DNA from: Modestobacter sp.
GTDB lineage: Bacteria > Actinomycetota > Actinomycetes > Mycobacteriales > Geodermatophilaceae
Direction: 5' to 3'
Length of the DNA stretch: 13,230 nt
NCBI GenBank assembly: GCA_025966175.1
Contig: JAOPVN010000047.1
Location: forward strand, 1 to 13,230
Under the pieces are notes generated by a model. The model saw only the letters and a program-made list of their open reading frames with translations, was not told the DNA's origin and ran no database searches. A program made the translations under genes and the position numbers. Shown one piece after another: positions 1 through 7,530 of this stretch; within the stretch, counting starts at the first letter, position 1; every line of letters begins with the position of its first letter.

Positions 1-117
1 ACCACGAAGCCGGAGATCGTGGCGTGCGTCCACGGCACGGTGCCGTGCTCGAAGTGCGCCCGGACGACGGTGGAGAACAACCAGGTCCGGATGATGTCGT
101 GTGCCTGCGGCCGCTGG
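1..117 (-). repeat. Inverted, diverged copy of an internal valS segment (fold-back end)
   Basis: These bases are the reverse complement of positions 563-679, with position i pairing with 680-i. There are six mismatches in 117 (positions 18, 43, 44, 72, 87, 102). Read on the minus strand they encode the ValS stretch from Gln-Arg-Pro-Gln to Phe-Val-Val. Four of the five changed codons are synonymous third-base changes; the fifth replaces His with Gly. The last ten bases (CGGCCGCTGG) also belong to the forward valS frame, so the join lies in a short microhomology. The pattern of constraint says this came from a functional homologous valS. A chimeric join or mixed-strain assembly is more likely than a real inverted duplication, but the sequence alone cannot settle it. 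Confidence 0.9.
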
Positions 118-1511
118 AGATCGTCACCACGCGGCAGTGGTACATCCGCAACGGTGGCCGGGACGCCGACCTGCGCGAGGCGCTGCTGGCGCGCGGCCGG
201 GAGATCCAGTGGGTGCCCGAGCACATGCGGCACCGGTACGAGAACTGGGTCGAGGGGCTCAACGGCGACTGGCTGATCAGCCGGCAGCGGTTCTTCGGCG
301 TGCCGTTCCCGGTCTGGTACCGCCTGGACGACGAGGGCGAGCCGGACTACACCGAGCCGCTGCTGGCGCCGGAGTCCGCGCTGCCGGTCGACCCGTCCTC
401 CGACGTCCCCGAGGGGTTCACCGAGGACCAGCGCGGTGTGCCGGGCGGGTTCATGGCCGACCCCGACGTCATGGACACCTGGGCGACCTCCTCGCTGTCG
501 CCGCAGGTGGCCTCGGGCTGGGACACCGACCCGGAGCTGTTCGCGCACGTCTTCCCGATGGACCAGCGGCCGCAGGCGCACGACATCATCCGCACCTGGT
601 TGTTCTCGACCGTCGTCCGGGCGCACTTCGAGCACCACACCGTGCCGTGGACGCACGCCACCATCTCCGGCTTCGTGGTCGACCCCGACCGCAAGAAGAT
701 GTCGAAGTCCAAGGGCAACGCGACCACGCCCATCGACGTGCTCGAGCGCTACGGCACCGACGCGGTCCGCTGGCGCGCCGCCGGCGCCCGGCCGGGGGCG
801 GACTCCCCCTTCGACGAGGCGCAGATGAAGGTCGGCCGCCGACTGGCCATCAAGATCCTCAACGTCGGCAAGTTCGTGCTCGGACTGGGCGCCTCGGCCG
901 GGTTGTCCGCCGAGCAGGTGACCGAGCCGATCGACCGCGGGCTGCTCAGCGCGCTGGCCCAGGTGGTCGACGAGGCCACGGCGGCGATGGACGCCTACAA
1001 CTACACCCGCGCCCTCGAGGTCGCCGAGACGTTCTTCTGGTCGTTCTGCGACGACTACGTCGAGCTGGTGAAGACCCGCGCCTACGGGTCCGACGCCGCC
1101 GCCCGGTCCGCCCAGGCGACGCTGGCGTTGGCGCTGTCGGTACAGCTGCGGCTCTTCGCCCCGGTGCTGCCCTTCGTCGCCGAGGAGGTCTGGTCGTGGT
1201 GGCAGAGCGGCTCGGTGCACCGGGCGCTGTGGCCGACCGCGACCGAGCTGCCCACCGGCGGTGACACCGCGGTGCCGGCCGTCGCTGCCGAGGCGCTGGC
1301 CGCGGTGCGGAAGGCGAAGTCGGAGGCCAAGCAGTCGATGCGGGCCGACGTCGCCACCGCCACGGTGACCGCTCCGGCGGCCCAGGTGGCGCTGGTCGAG
1401 GCGGTGCGCCAGGACCTCACCAACTCCGGGCGGATCCAGTCGCTGACCGTGGTCGCCGGCGAGGGCCCGCTGACCGTGGACGTCGTCCTCGCGGAGGCCC
1501 CCGAGGGCTGA
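108..1511 (+). CDS. valS: Valine--tRNA ligase, C-terminal half (5' partial)
   Basis: Class I aminoacyl-tRNA synthetase that charges tRNA-Val in the cytoplasm. The ValS reading begins at Arg-Pro-Leu-Glu-Ile-Val-Thr-Thr (from position 108). It runs through the synthetase core with DTWATSSL near 473-499 and the KMSKS signature at 696-710, which binds ATP during activation. An anticodon-binding helical domain (roughly 870-1250) follows, then a short C-terminal tail. The stop is TGA at 1509-1511. The N-terminal half, with the HIGH motif and most of the editing domain, is not in the window. Bases upstream of 108 remain open in this frame but give no ValS-like protein, because they are the inverted copy described separately; the ATG at 24 is therefore not a start. 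The sequence style resembles the archaeal-like ValS type found in Actinobacteria. The tail contains a 12-bp direct repeat, CGCTGACCGTGG, at 1441-1452 and 1468-1479. Confidence 0.96.
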   Translation, partial: RPLEIVTTRQWYIRNGGRDADLREALLARGREIQWVPEHMRHRYENWVEGLNGDWLISRQRFFGVPFPVWYRLDDEGEPDYTEPLLAPESALPVDPSSDVPEGFTEDQRGVPGGFMADPDVMDTWATSSLSPQVASGWDTDPELFAHVFPMDQRPQAHDIIRTWLFSTVVRAHFEHHTVPWTHATISGFVVDPDRKKMSKSKGNATTPIDVLERYGTDAVRWRAAGARPGADSPFDEAQMKVGRRLAIKILNVGKFVLGLGASAGLSAEQVTEPIDRGLLSALAQVVDEATAAMDAYNYTRALEVAETFFWSFCDDYVELVKTRAYGSDAAARSAQATLALALSVQLRLFAPVLPFVAEEVWSWWQSGSVHRALWPTATELPTGGDTAVPAVAAEALAAVRKAKSEAKQSMRADVATATVTAPAAQVALVEAVRQDLTNSGRIQSLTVVAGEGPLTVDVVLAEAPEG

Positions 1512-1515
1512 CCGG

Positions 1516-1535
1516 GCGGCGCCGGCCGGCGCCGC
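1516..1535. terminator. Perfect 20-bp palindrome after valS, possible terminator
   Basis: Bases 1516-1535 form a perfect GC-only palindrome (GCGGCGCCGG and its complement) starting 5 bases after the valS stop codon. There is no T-tract, which is common for actinobacterial terminators. It has no built-in loop, so in RNA the stem would shorten to about 8 bp. It probably ends or stabilises the valS transcript. Confidence 0.5.
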
Positions 1536-1619
1536 GTGATCGCCACGTTCAGCCTCCTCCCAGGCCGGACGGGGAACATGGCCCCGAGTCAGGCCGAAGA
1601 GCGGCTGGGGAGGTGGCCC

Positions 1620-2939
1620 GTGCTGAACTGGACGTGGTTCACCGAGCTGTCCGTCGTCCACGGCCGGCTGCACGTCCTCCTGCTGACCGGTGCCCTGTTC
1701 GGTCTGCTGGGTCTGCTGCTCCTGCGCCGCACCCCCACCTGGTGGACACGGAGCCTGCCGCTCTCCGTCCTGAGCACGCTGGGCCTGCTCGCGCTGGGCT
1801 GGCTGGTGCTCGACGTCACCAAGCCATGGCCGGACGGCGTGCCCGGCACCGTCGCGGCCTGGATCGGGGTCGGGCTCCTGGCCCTGGCGCTCCTCGCCCT
1901 GGGCTGGCGCCGGCAGCGGTGGTGGGTCCGCGCGTCGGCCGTGGCCGCGGCTCTGTTCGCCGTCGTGGGGGCGGCCGTGGGCGTCGACACCGTGTACGGC
2001 TCCTTCCCGACCGTGGGCAGCGTGCTCCAAATGCCGCCGTACGGAACCGTGGCTGCGGACGAGGTGCTGCGCGCCCCGGTGGAGCGCACGACCGCACCGG
2101 TCCCGGGCCGCCCGCTGTCGCAGGCCTGGCAGGCTCCCGCTCAGCTGCGCTCGGCCGGCGCCGTCATCCACGTGCACATCCCCGCCACCCGATCCGGGTT
2201 CGCAGCCCGGGCCGCCTGGGTCTACGTACCGCCGGCCTACTTCGCTGCGGACCGCCCCCTGCTCCCGGTGCTCATGCTGATCGGTGGGCAGCCGGGCGGG
2301 CCCCGCGACTGGCTGGACGGCGGCCGGCTGGCGCAACGCATGGACGCCTGGGCTTCCGCCCACGGGGGCTTGGCCCCCGTCGTCGTGATGCCCGACGCGC
2401 TCGGCAGCCCGATCGCCAACCCGATGTGCCTGGACTCGGCGCTCGGCCGGACCGACACCTACCTGGCGCAGGACGTCCCCGCCTGGGTGGTGTCGTCCCT
2501 GCAGGTCGACCCCGACCACTCCCACTGGGCGGTCGGCGGATTCTCCTTCGGCGGGACCTGCGCACTGCAACTGGCCGTGGCCCACCCGGACCTCTTCCCG
2601 ACCTTCATCGACGAATCCGGCCAGCAGGCCCCGACGCTGGGCGACCGGTCGAGCACCGTGGCTGCCGCGTTCTCCGGCAACGAGGCGGCCTACGCCGCCC
2701 AGGACCCGCTGACGGAGCTGGCGTCCCGCCGCCGGACCGGGTCGGCCGGCTACCTGGTCGTCGGCGCGCAGGACCCCGCCTACCAACTGCAGGCGCGGGC
2801 CGTGGCCACCGCCACCACCGCCGCCGGCATCTCCGTGACCCTGATCGAGCTCCCGGGCGGTCACAGCTGGAGCGTGTGGGGCGCCGGCCTGGACCGGGCC
2901 ATGCCCTGGCTGTCCACCCGGATGGGGCTGACCCCGTGA
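1620..2939 (+). CDS. Membrane-anchored alpha/beta-hydrolase esterase, candidate aminoacyl-lipid hydrolase
   Basis: Predicted 439-residue serine esterase of the esterase-D/antigen-85-like fold. About four hydrophobic helices (roughly residues 16-36, 46-66, 77-95, 103-122) anchor it, and the hydrolase domain then probably faces outside. The nucleophile elbow is GFSFGG with Ser309. Asp385 (GAQDP) and His415 (GGHSW) are the likely acid and base. GTG at 1620 was chosen because GGGGAGG (1607-1613) lies six bases upstream and the first helix follows soon after; ATG 1578 and 1536 are in frame but lack such a site. The stop overlaps the next gene's start by four bases (GTGA), so the two are translationally coupled. 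In Pseudomonas, Enterococcus and Corynebacterium, hydrolases of this kind next to an aminoacyl-PG synthase remove the amino acid from the lipid. That role here is inferred from position and fold; other ester substrates are possible. Confidence 0.85.
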   Translation: MLNWTWFTELSVVHGRLHVLLLTGALFGLLGLLLLRRTPTWWTRSLPLSVLSTLGLLALGWLVLDVTKPWPDGVPGTVAAWIGVGLLALALLALGWRRQRWWVRASAVAAALFAVVGAAVGVDTVYGSFPTVGSVLQMPPYGTVAADEVLRAPVERTTAPVPGRPLSQAWQAPAQLRSAGAVIHVHIPATRSGFAARAAWVYVPPAYFAADRPLLPVLMLIGGQPGGPRDWLDGGRLAQRMDAWASAHGGLAPVVVMPDALGSPIANPMCLDSALGRTDTYLAQDVPAWVVSSLQVDPDHSHWAVGGFSFGGTCALQLAVAHPDLFPTFIDESGQQAPTLGDRSSTVAAAFSGNEAAYAAQDPLTELASRRRTGSAGYLVVGAQDPAYQLQARAVATATTAAGISVTLIELPGGHSWSVWGAGLDRAMPWLSTRMGLTP

Positions 2940-5515
2940 CCGCGGTGGGAACGGTCCGGCCGTCGCCGAGGACCCGGCCGTGGCAGACCGTGCGCCGATG
3001 CCCGCTGACCGTCGGCGCCCTCGTCGTCACGCTCGCGGTGGGGGGCGCAACCAGGAGCCTCGTCGCGGGCCCGTCCCCCGCGCTGCAGCAGGCCGTCGGC
3101 ACCGGGGTCGGCCGTCCGCTCTGGAGTCTGCTCACCTCCGGGCTGTGGGCAGGCGACGCCGCGTCCTACCTCGCGGTGACCGGCACGATCCTGCTGCTGC
3201 TCGCCCCCGCCGAACGGCAGCTCGGGAGCCGGGTCGCCCTCGTCGGTCTGCTCGCGGGCCAGGTCCTGGGCGTCGCGATCGGGGTGTCGGTCATCGGCGC
3301 CCTGGCCCGGGCCGGCGATGCCTGGGCGCAGGCGATCTCGGACACCGTGGTGATCGGCCCGTTCCCCGGGCTGCTCGCGGTGGCCGGCCTGGCCACGGCT
3401 CGTGCCCCGGCGCTCTGGCGACGACGCCTGCGGCTGCTGCTGACGGTCATCCTCCTGGCGCTCGTCCTCTACTCGGGCACGGCGCCGGACGTCGTCCGGC
3501 TCAGTGGCTGGCTGCTCGGGCTCACGGCCGGAGGGCTGCTCCGCCGCCGTGAGCACGCACCCGCCGCTCCCCATCCCAGCCGGCGGGAGGGCCGTGCGCT
3601 GGTCGCGCTCGTCGTGGCAGTGACCGCGCTCGGCCCGCTGGTCGCGGCCGTGTCCCGGACACCGGACGGGCCGTGGGCGGTGGTCTCCCACCTCTTCGTG
3701 TCCGGCCGGCCGCACCACGCGCTGCTCCGGGCGGTCTGCGGGCCGGGTGGCGACCCCGCCGACTGCCGGGTGCTGGAGGCCCGCGCCCGGCTGACCGGGC
3801 ACGGGCCGGCGCTGCTGTCCGTCCTCCCCGTGGTGCTGCAGCTGGTCCTCGCCGAGGGGCTGCGCCGGGGGCGGCGCGCGGCGTGGGTGGCTGCCGTCCT
3901 GTTCAGCGCGGCCCTCACCACCGTCGGCGGGCTGGTCGTCGTCACGGTGCTGCGCACGCCCGCGGAGGCGCTGCCGATGCTCGACGTGCGGCCGGGGAGC
4001 CTGCCGACGGTGTCCATCCTCGCCCCCCTGGCCGCTCCCCTGGCCGTGCTGGTCCTGCTGCTGCTCACCCGGAGTCGCTTCGGGGTCCGGCTCGCCCCCG
4101 GCGCGGTGCGCCGGTGGTTGCTGACCTCAGCAGCCGGGCTCGCCGTGGTGGCAGCGGTGTACGTCGCGGCCGGGTCGCTGTTCGGCCGACAGTTCGCCCG
4201 CCGACCGTCAGTCGTCGATCTCCTGGTGGACCTGTCGACGCGGATGCTCCCGCCGGGGTACCTCGGCGAGTTCATCCCCCCGTTGGTGCCGCTGCACGGC
4301 GGAGCCCGGCTGATCGCCGACTGGGCGGGCGTCGCCGCCTGGACCGTGCTGTTGGCGACCGTGTTGCTCCTGGTCCGCCGCACGGCGCCGGCCGGCGACG
4401 CCCTCCGCGCCCGGCGTCTCGTCGAGCGGCACGGCGAGGGGCCGCTGTCGTTCATGCTGACCTGGACGGGCAACCGGTACTGGTTCTCGGCCGACGGCGA
4501 GTCGGTCGTCGGCTTCCGGGTCATCGGCGGCGTGGCGATCACGACCGGGGACCCGGTGGGCGCACCGGCGGCCCGGGAGGAGGCGGTCCGCGGCTTCAGC
4601 GCCTGGTGCGACGAACAGGGGTGGACGCCGTGCTGGTACGCGGTGACCGACGACGTCCCCCGCGCTCTGGCGGAGCGGGGGGCGCGGCGGCTCCAGGTGG
4701 CGGCGGAGACCTGGCTCCCCCTGGGCGAGCTGTCCTTCCGCGGTCGCCGGTGGCAGGACGTGCGGACGGCGCTCAACCGGGCTCGCCGTGAGGGAGTCCA
4801 GGCACGGTGGCTCACCTGGTCCGAGACACCGCTCGGCCTGCGTCAGCAGATCGTCCGCCTCTCCGAGGAGTGGCTGGCAGCCAAGGGACTGCCCGAGATG
4901 GGGTTCACCCTCGGTGGCCTCGACGAGCTCACCGACGACGCCGTCCGCTGCCTGGTCGCCATGGACGCCGACGGCCGGGTGATCGGCCTGACCAGCTGGC
5001 TGCCGGCGCACCGGGATGGTCACCAGGTCGGCTGGACCCTGGACGTGATGCGCAGGGCACACGACGCCGGCGCCGGGACCGTGGAGTTCCTCATCGCCAC
5101 GGCGGCCCTCACCTTCCAGGACGAGGGAGCGGCGTGGGTCAGCCTGTCCGGCGCGCCACTCGCGCTCCCCCCGGGAGCCGCGGACGGCGGCGGGCTGACC
5201 CGGCTGCTGGAGCTCGCCGGCCGCACCATGGAGCCGGTCTACGGCTTCCGCTCGCTGCTGGCCTTCAAGGCCAAGTTCCAGCCCCGCTACCGGCCGCTGT
5301 GGCTGGTGTACCCGGGCACCGGCGACCTCCCCCGCATCGCTCGGGCGGTGTCGCTGGCCTACCTGCCCCACCTCTCACCGGTGCAGGCGGTCCGGCTGGC
5401 CGGCGCGCTGGTCCGCGGCCACCGGGCGGCCGACCGGCCGCACCCACCAGGGCCGGTGCCGGGACCTGCGGAGCCCGAGCGGCTCCCGGTCGGCAGCGGC
5501 TCCCTCCACCGGTGA
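2936..5515 (+). CDS. Aminoacyl-phosphatidylglycerol synthase-type protein (MprF/LysX C-terminal domain) with rhomboid-like membrane domain
   Basis: Predicted 859-residue membrane protein. Residues 1-205 look like a rhomboid core: a loop and helix resembling the rhomboid W(R)xxT motif (residues 63-72, WSLLTSGLWA), then a conserved-style AERQLGS at 92-98, then later helices. The catalytic serine site reads GPFPG (141-145) and the histidine site reads LSGWL (189-193), so no protease dyad is visible. More membrane helices run to about residue 485. A soluble DUF2156/LPG-synthase domain follows (about 490-800), with SFMLTWTGNRYWFS near 505 and GDPVG at 538-542. In that family the domain transfers an amino acid from aminoacyl-tRNA to phosphatidylglycerol or a related lipid on the inner leaflet. 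The tail is proline-rich. GTG at 2936 overlaps the esterase stop; the open frame further upstream is only the esterase read out of frame. The amino acid used cannot be told from sequence. Confidence 0.85.
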   Translation: MTAVGTVRPSPRTRPWQTVRRCPLTVGALVVTLAVGGATRSLVAGPSPALQQAVGTGVGRPLWSLLTSGLWAGDAASYLAVTGTILLLLAPAERQLGSRVALVGLLAGQVLGVAIGVSVIGALARAGDAWAQAISDTVVIGPFPGLLAVAGLATARAPALWRRRLRLLLTVILLALVLYSGTAPDVVRLSGWLLGLTAGGLLRRREHAPAAPHPSRREGRALVALVVAVTALGPLVAAVSRTPDGPWAVVSHLFVSGRPHHALLRAVCGPGGDPADCRVLEARARLTGHGPALLSVLPVVLQLVLAEGLRRGRRAAWVAAVLFSAALTTVGGLVVVTVLRTPAEALPMLDVRPGSLPTVSILAPLAAPLAVLVLLLLTRSRFGVRLAPGAVRRWLLTSAAGLAVVAAVYVAAGSLFGRQFARRPSVVDLLVDLSTRMLPPGYLGEFIPPLVPLHGGARLIADWAGVAAWTVLLATVLLLVRRTAPAGDALRARRLVERHGEGPLSFMLTWTGNRYWFSADGESVVGFRVIGGVAITTGDPVGAPAAREEAVRGFSAWCDEQGWTPCWYAVTDDVPRALAERGARRLQVAAETWLPLGELSFRGRRWQDVRTALNRARREGVQARWLTWSETPLGLRQQIVRLSEEWLAAKGLPEMGFTLGGLDELTDDAVRCLVAMDADGRVIGLTSWLPAHRDGHQVGWTLDVMRRAHDAGAGTVEFLIATAALTFQDEGAAWVSLSGAPLALPPGAADGGGLTRLLELAGRTMEPVYGFRSLLAFKAKFQPRYRPLWLVYPGTGDLPRIARAVSLAYLPHLSPVQAVRLAGALVRGHRAADRPHPPGPVPGPAEPERLPVGSGSLHR

Positions 5516-5670
5516 CGTCGGGCCGCCCGGAACCCCACGGTTCGATGCTCCAACCATCTACCCTGGTGGTCGCAGACCAGCGCCGAGACCGCCCGGGCGG
5601 TGAGCCGGGACCTCGCTACGCGGCCACCGGCAGGGCAGGGCACCGCCGGGTTGCCCGGCTCACCTGGAAG

Positions 5671-6348
5671 GTGGACACCACGCGTACTCGGACGACATCA
5701 CTGCTGGTCGTGCCAGCGCTGATGATGGCCGGCCTCAGCGTCGCCGCGGCACCGGCACCGGCACCGGTAGCGGCCCCGGTGCCGGCACCGGGGTCCCTGC
5801 ACGTGCTCGCCGTCGGCGACTCGATCACCGAGGCGGACTCCGACGACTTCGACGACGCGGCCCTCGGCCCGAGCTCGTGGGCGACCTTCACCGACGGCAA
5901 CGGGGTCCAGGTGCTGGGCGGCTGGGCGCACGCGGGTGCGACGACCGAGGACATGCGGCAGGGTCTCGCCGACCGGCAGCCGGCCGGGGTCACGGCACCC
6001 GCAACCGACGTGCTGGTGATCATGGCCGGCAACAACGACGTCGACGCTTCGGTGCCGTTCGACGTGATCGCCGAGAACCTGGTCGCCATCGCCGGGACGG
6101 TGGACGCGGGGCGGGTCGTGCTCTCGACGATCGCGCCCGAGGACGAGGTCGCGGACGCGGTGACCGACTTCAACGCCCGGCTGCCCGAGCTGGCGGCACG
6201 GCAGGGCTGGCAGCTCGTCGACCCGATGGACGTCGTCGGGGACGGCCGCGGCAGCTACCTGCCGGGCATGAGCGATGACGGGGTGCACCCCACCGAGGAA
6301 GGCGCCCGCCTGATCGGCGCCGCGCTGCGCGCCGCCCTGACCAGCTGA
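5671..6348 (+). CDS. Secreted SGNH/GDSL-family hydrolase
   Basis: Predicted 225-residue secreted esterase/lipase-type enzyme. The GTG start at 5671 gives a clean signal peptide: a basic n-region (Arg5, Arg7), a hydrophobic core of about residues 10-24, and an Ala-rich cleavage zone near 25-29. An Ala-Pro linker to about residue 40 follows. The four SGNH blocks are visible: GDSIT with Ser51, Gly89 in GAT, Asn121/Asn122 in GNND, and Asp203/His206 in DGVHP. No well-spaced ribosome site precedes 5671 (GGAAG directly abuts the codon). An alternative in-frame ATG at 5545 would put 42 hydrophilic residues ahead of the signal peptide, which is less likely. It lies 155 bases after the aminoacyl-lipid synthase on the same strand, so it could be read with it or alone. 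The substrate is unknown: acyl, acetyl or polysaccharide esters are all possible. Confidence 0.82.
   Translation: MDTTRTRTTSLLVVPALMMAGLSVAAAPAPAPVAAPVPAPGSLHVLAVGDSITEADSDDFDDAALGPSSWATFTDGNGVQVLGGWAHAGATTEDMRQGLADRQPAGVTAPATDVLVIMAGNNDVDASVPFDVIAENLVAIAGTVDAGRVVLSTIAPEDEVADAVTDFNARLPELAARQGWQLVDPMDVVGDGRGSYLPGMSDDGVHPTEEGARLIGAALRAALTS
5749..5791 (+). repeat. GCACCG-type tandem repeat encoding the Ala-Pro linker
   Basis: Imperfect hexamer runs of GCACCG/GGCACC encode the Ala-Pro linker between the signal peptide and the catalytic domain of the SGNH hydrolase. Short in-frame repeats like this can change length by slippage without breaking the frame. Confidence 0.7.
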
Positions 6349-6361
6349 CCCGATCCCGGCC

Positions 6362-6395
6362 GATCCAGTCGCTGATCGTGGACGTCGCCCTCGCG
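6362..6395 (+). pseudogene. Relic of the valS 3' end
   Basis: These 34 bases match the valS tail at 32 of 34 positions: 6362-6381 aligns with 1433-1452 and 6382-6395 with 1480-1493. The mismatches are at 6376 and 6388. In the valS frame it reads IQSLIVDVALA against IQSLTV...DVVLA of the intact gene. The missing 27 bases (9 codons) are exactly one unit between the 12-bp direct repeats at 1441 and 1468, so a slippage deletion explains the gap. The relic lies in the convergent gap between the SGNH hydrolase and the lacI-type gene, has no start and no obvious stop, and is surely not translated as ValS. Confidence 0.75.
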
Positions 6396-6411
6396 CCGAG
6401 CAGCCGACCGA

Positions 6412-6427
6412 CGCCCCGCGTGGGGCG
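6412..6427. terminator. Stem-loop between convergent genes
   Basis: CGCCCC (6412-6417) pairs with GGGGCG (6422-6427) across a GCGT loop. It lies between the ends of the SGNH hydrolase and the LacI-type regulator, which converge, so it can serve either transcript. There is no T-tract. Confidence 0.5.
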
Positions 6428-6448
6428 CTCGGCCTCAGGCCCCGAGCG
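6426..6448. terminator. Hairpin spanning the lacI-type gene's stop codon
   Basis: CGCTCGG (6426-6432) pairs with CCGAGCG (6442-6448), enclosing the regulator's TGA (minus strand, 6435-6437). It partly overlaps the neighbouring stem-loop at 6412-6427, so the two cannot fully form together. It may act as a terminator or a 3'-end stabiliser. Confidence 0.4.
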
Positions 6449-7490
6449 TGGAGGCTCGGGCGACGAGGGTGGGCACCAGTCGTTCGGATGCGACCGGTTC
6501 GCCGGAGAGCCGGTCCATCAGGAGCTGCACCCCCCGCACGCCCATCTCGTGCATGGGCGAGCGGATCGTCGACAGCCCGATCGGCAGGGCAGCCGCGAGC
6601 GGGACGTCGTTGAAGCCGAGGACCGCGACGTCGGAGCCGACCCGCAGGCCGGCGTCCCGGGCGGCACCCATGGCGCCGATGGCGGCGAAGTCGTTCACGG
6701 CGAAGACGGCGGTCGGCGGCCGGTCGAGCGCCAGCAGTCGCTCCATGCCGGCCCGTCCCCCGTCGGTGTCGAACCGGGTGTGCACGATGGCCGCGTCGGG
6801 GACGTCCACCCCGGCCGCGCGGCAGGTCGCGGTGAACCCGGCGGTGCGGTCGATGCCCGTGCTGGCGTACGGCTCACCGGCGATGACCGCGACCCGGGTG
6901 TGCCCCAGTGCGAGCAGGTGCTCGGCCGCGAGTTCCCCGCCGCGGACGTCGTCGCAGGTCACCGCCGGGTGGTTGCCCGCCCGGCGGGAGACGAGGACGA
7001 ACGGGACCCCGTGGCCGGCCACCTCATCCAGGAACCGCCCGTCCACGTAGGCGTCGCCGAAGATCATGCCGTCGACCCGCCGGGCCAGCACCATGTCGGT
7101 GCGGGTGCGCTGGTTGGCGGGGGTGTCGCCGGTGTTGGCGACGAAGGTCGAGTACCCGAAGGACGCCGAGGCCTCCTCGATCCCCTCGTAGATCGTGGCC
7201 AGCACGATGTCGACCAGCCGGGGCACGAGGACGCCGAGCAGGTTGCTGCGCTGTGTGCGCAGCCCGGTGGCGTGCGGGTTCGGGCTGTAGCCGACCTCCT
7301 CCGCGATCTCCCGGATGCGTCGCACGGTCTTCTCCCCCGCGGACCGCGCACCGGTCACGGCACTGCCGTTGAGCACCCGGGAGACCGTGCTGACGTGCAC
7401 CCCGGCCAGAGCGGCGACGGTGCGCAGGGTCGGCCGGCCCGAGACATCGGCGTGCGGGTGTGCTCCCGTGACCTCGTGACCTGCCGTCAT
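6435..7490 (-). CDS. LacI-family transcriptional regulator
   Basis: Predicted 351-residue repressor. An N-terminal helix-turn-helix spans about residues 21-42 (TLRTVAALAGVHVSTVSRVL), followed by the hinge region with NPHATGLRTQRSNLLGVLVP. The rest is a periplasmic-binding-protein-like sensor domain ending near LSTIRSPMHEMGVRGVQLLM. Such proteins bind a small sugar- or metabolite-type inducer and release a palindromic operator with a central CG. The ATG at 7490 is preceded by AGGGGG only two bases away, a weak ribosome site, but no better start was found. It is divergent from the asparaginase-family gene. Operator-like repeats lie at the partner's predicted transcription start, so it most likely represses the rightward catabolic operon and perhaps itself. 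The inducer is unknown. Confidence 0.93.
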   Translation of the reverse strand: MTAGHEVTGAHPHADVSGRPTLRTVAALAGVHVSTVSRVLNGSAVTGARSAGEKTVRRIREIAEEVGYSPNPHATGLRTQRSNLLGVLVPRLVDIVLATIYEGIEEASASFGYSTFVANTGDTPANQRTRTDMVLARRVDGMIFGDAYVDGRFLDEVAGHGVPFVLVSRRAGNHPAVTCDDVRGGELAAEHLLALGHTRVAVIAGEPYASTGIDRTAGFTATCRAAGVDVPDAAIVHTRFDTDGGRAGMERLLALDRPPTAVFAVNDFAAIGAMGAARDAGLRVGSDVAVLGFNDVPLAAALPIGLSTIRSPMHEMGVRGVQLLMDRLSGEPVASERLVPTLVARASTLGA

Positions 7491-7530
7491 GGCCCCCTGC
7501 CCGTCGGCACGGCCTTCGCCGCGCAGTCGC

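Noticed and set aside
24..107. ATG at 24 as the start of the valS frame
   Set aside because: The 28 codons before position 108 read the inverted valS copy on the wrong strand and give no ValS-like residues. Their being open is chance in GC-rich DNA.
1613..2935. A 1300-residue frame that would extend the aminoacyl-lipid synthase far upstream
   Set aside because: The upstream 441 codons overlap the esterase out of frame and are a low-complexity Arg/Ala/Gly/Pro shadow. GTG 2936 is the coupled start.
2861..5371. Several long minus-strand frames (up to 448 residues) opposite the synthase
   Set aside because: They have Arg/Gly/Pro-rich shadow composition, no ribosome sites and no domain-like pattern. 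The plus strand carries clear membrane and synthase features.
5537..5564. A promoter for the SGNH hydrolase with TACCCT as -10
   Set aside because: No acceptable -35 box lies 16-18 bases upstream.
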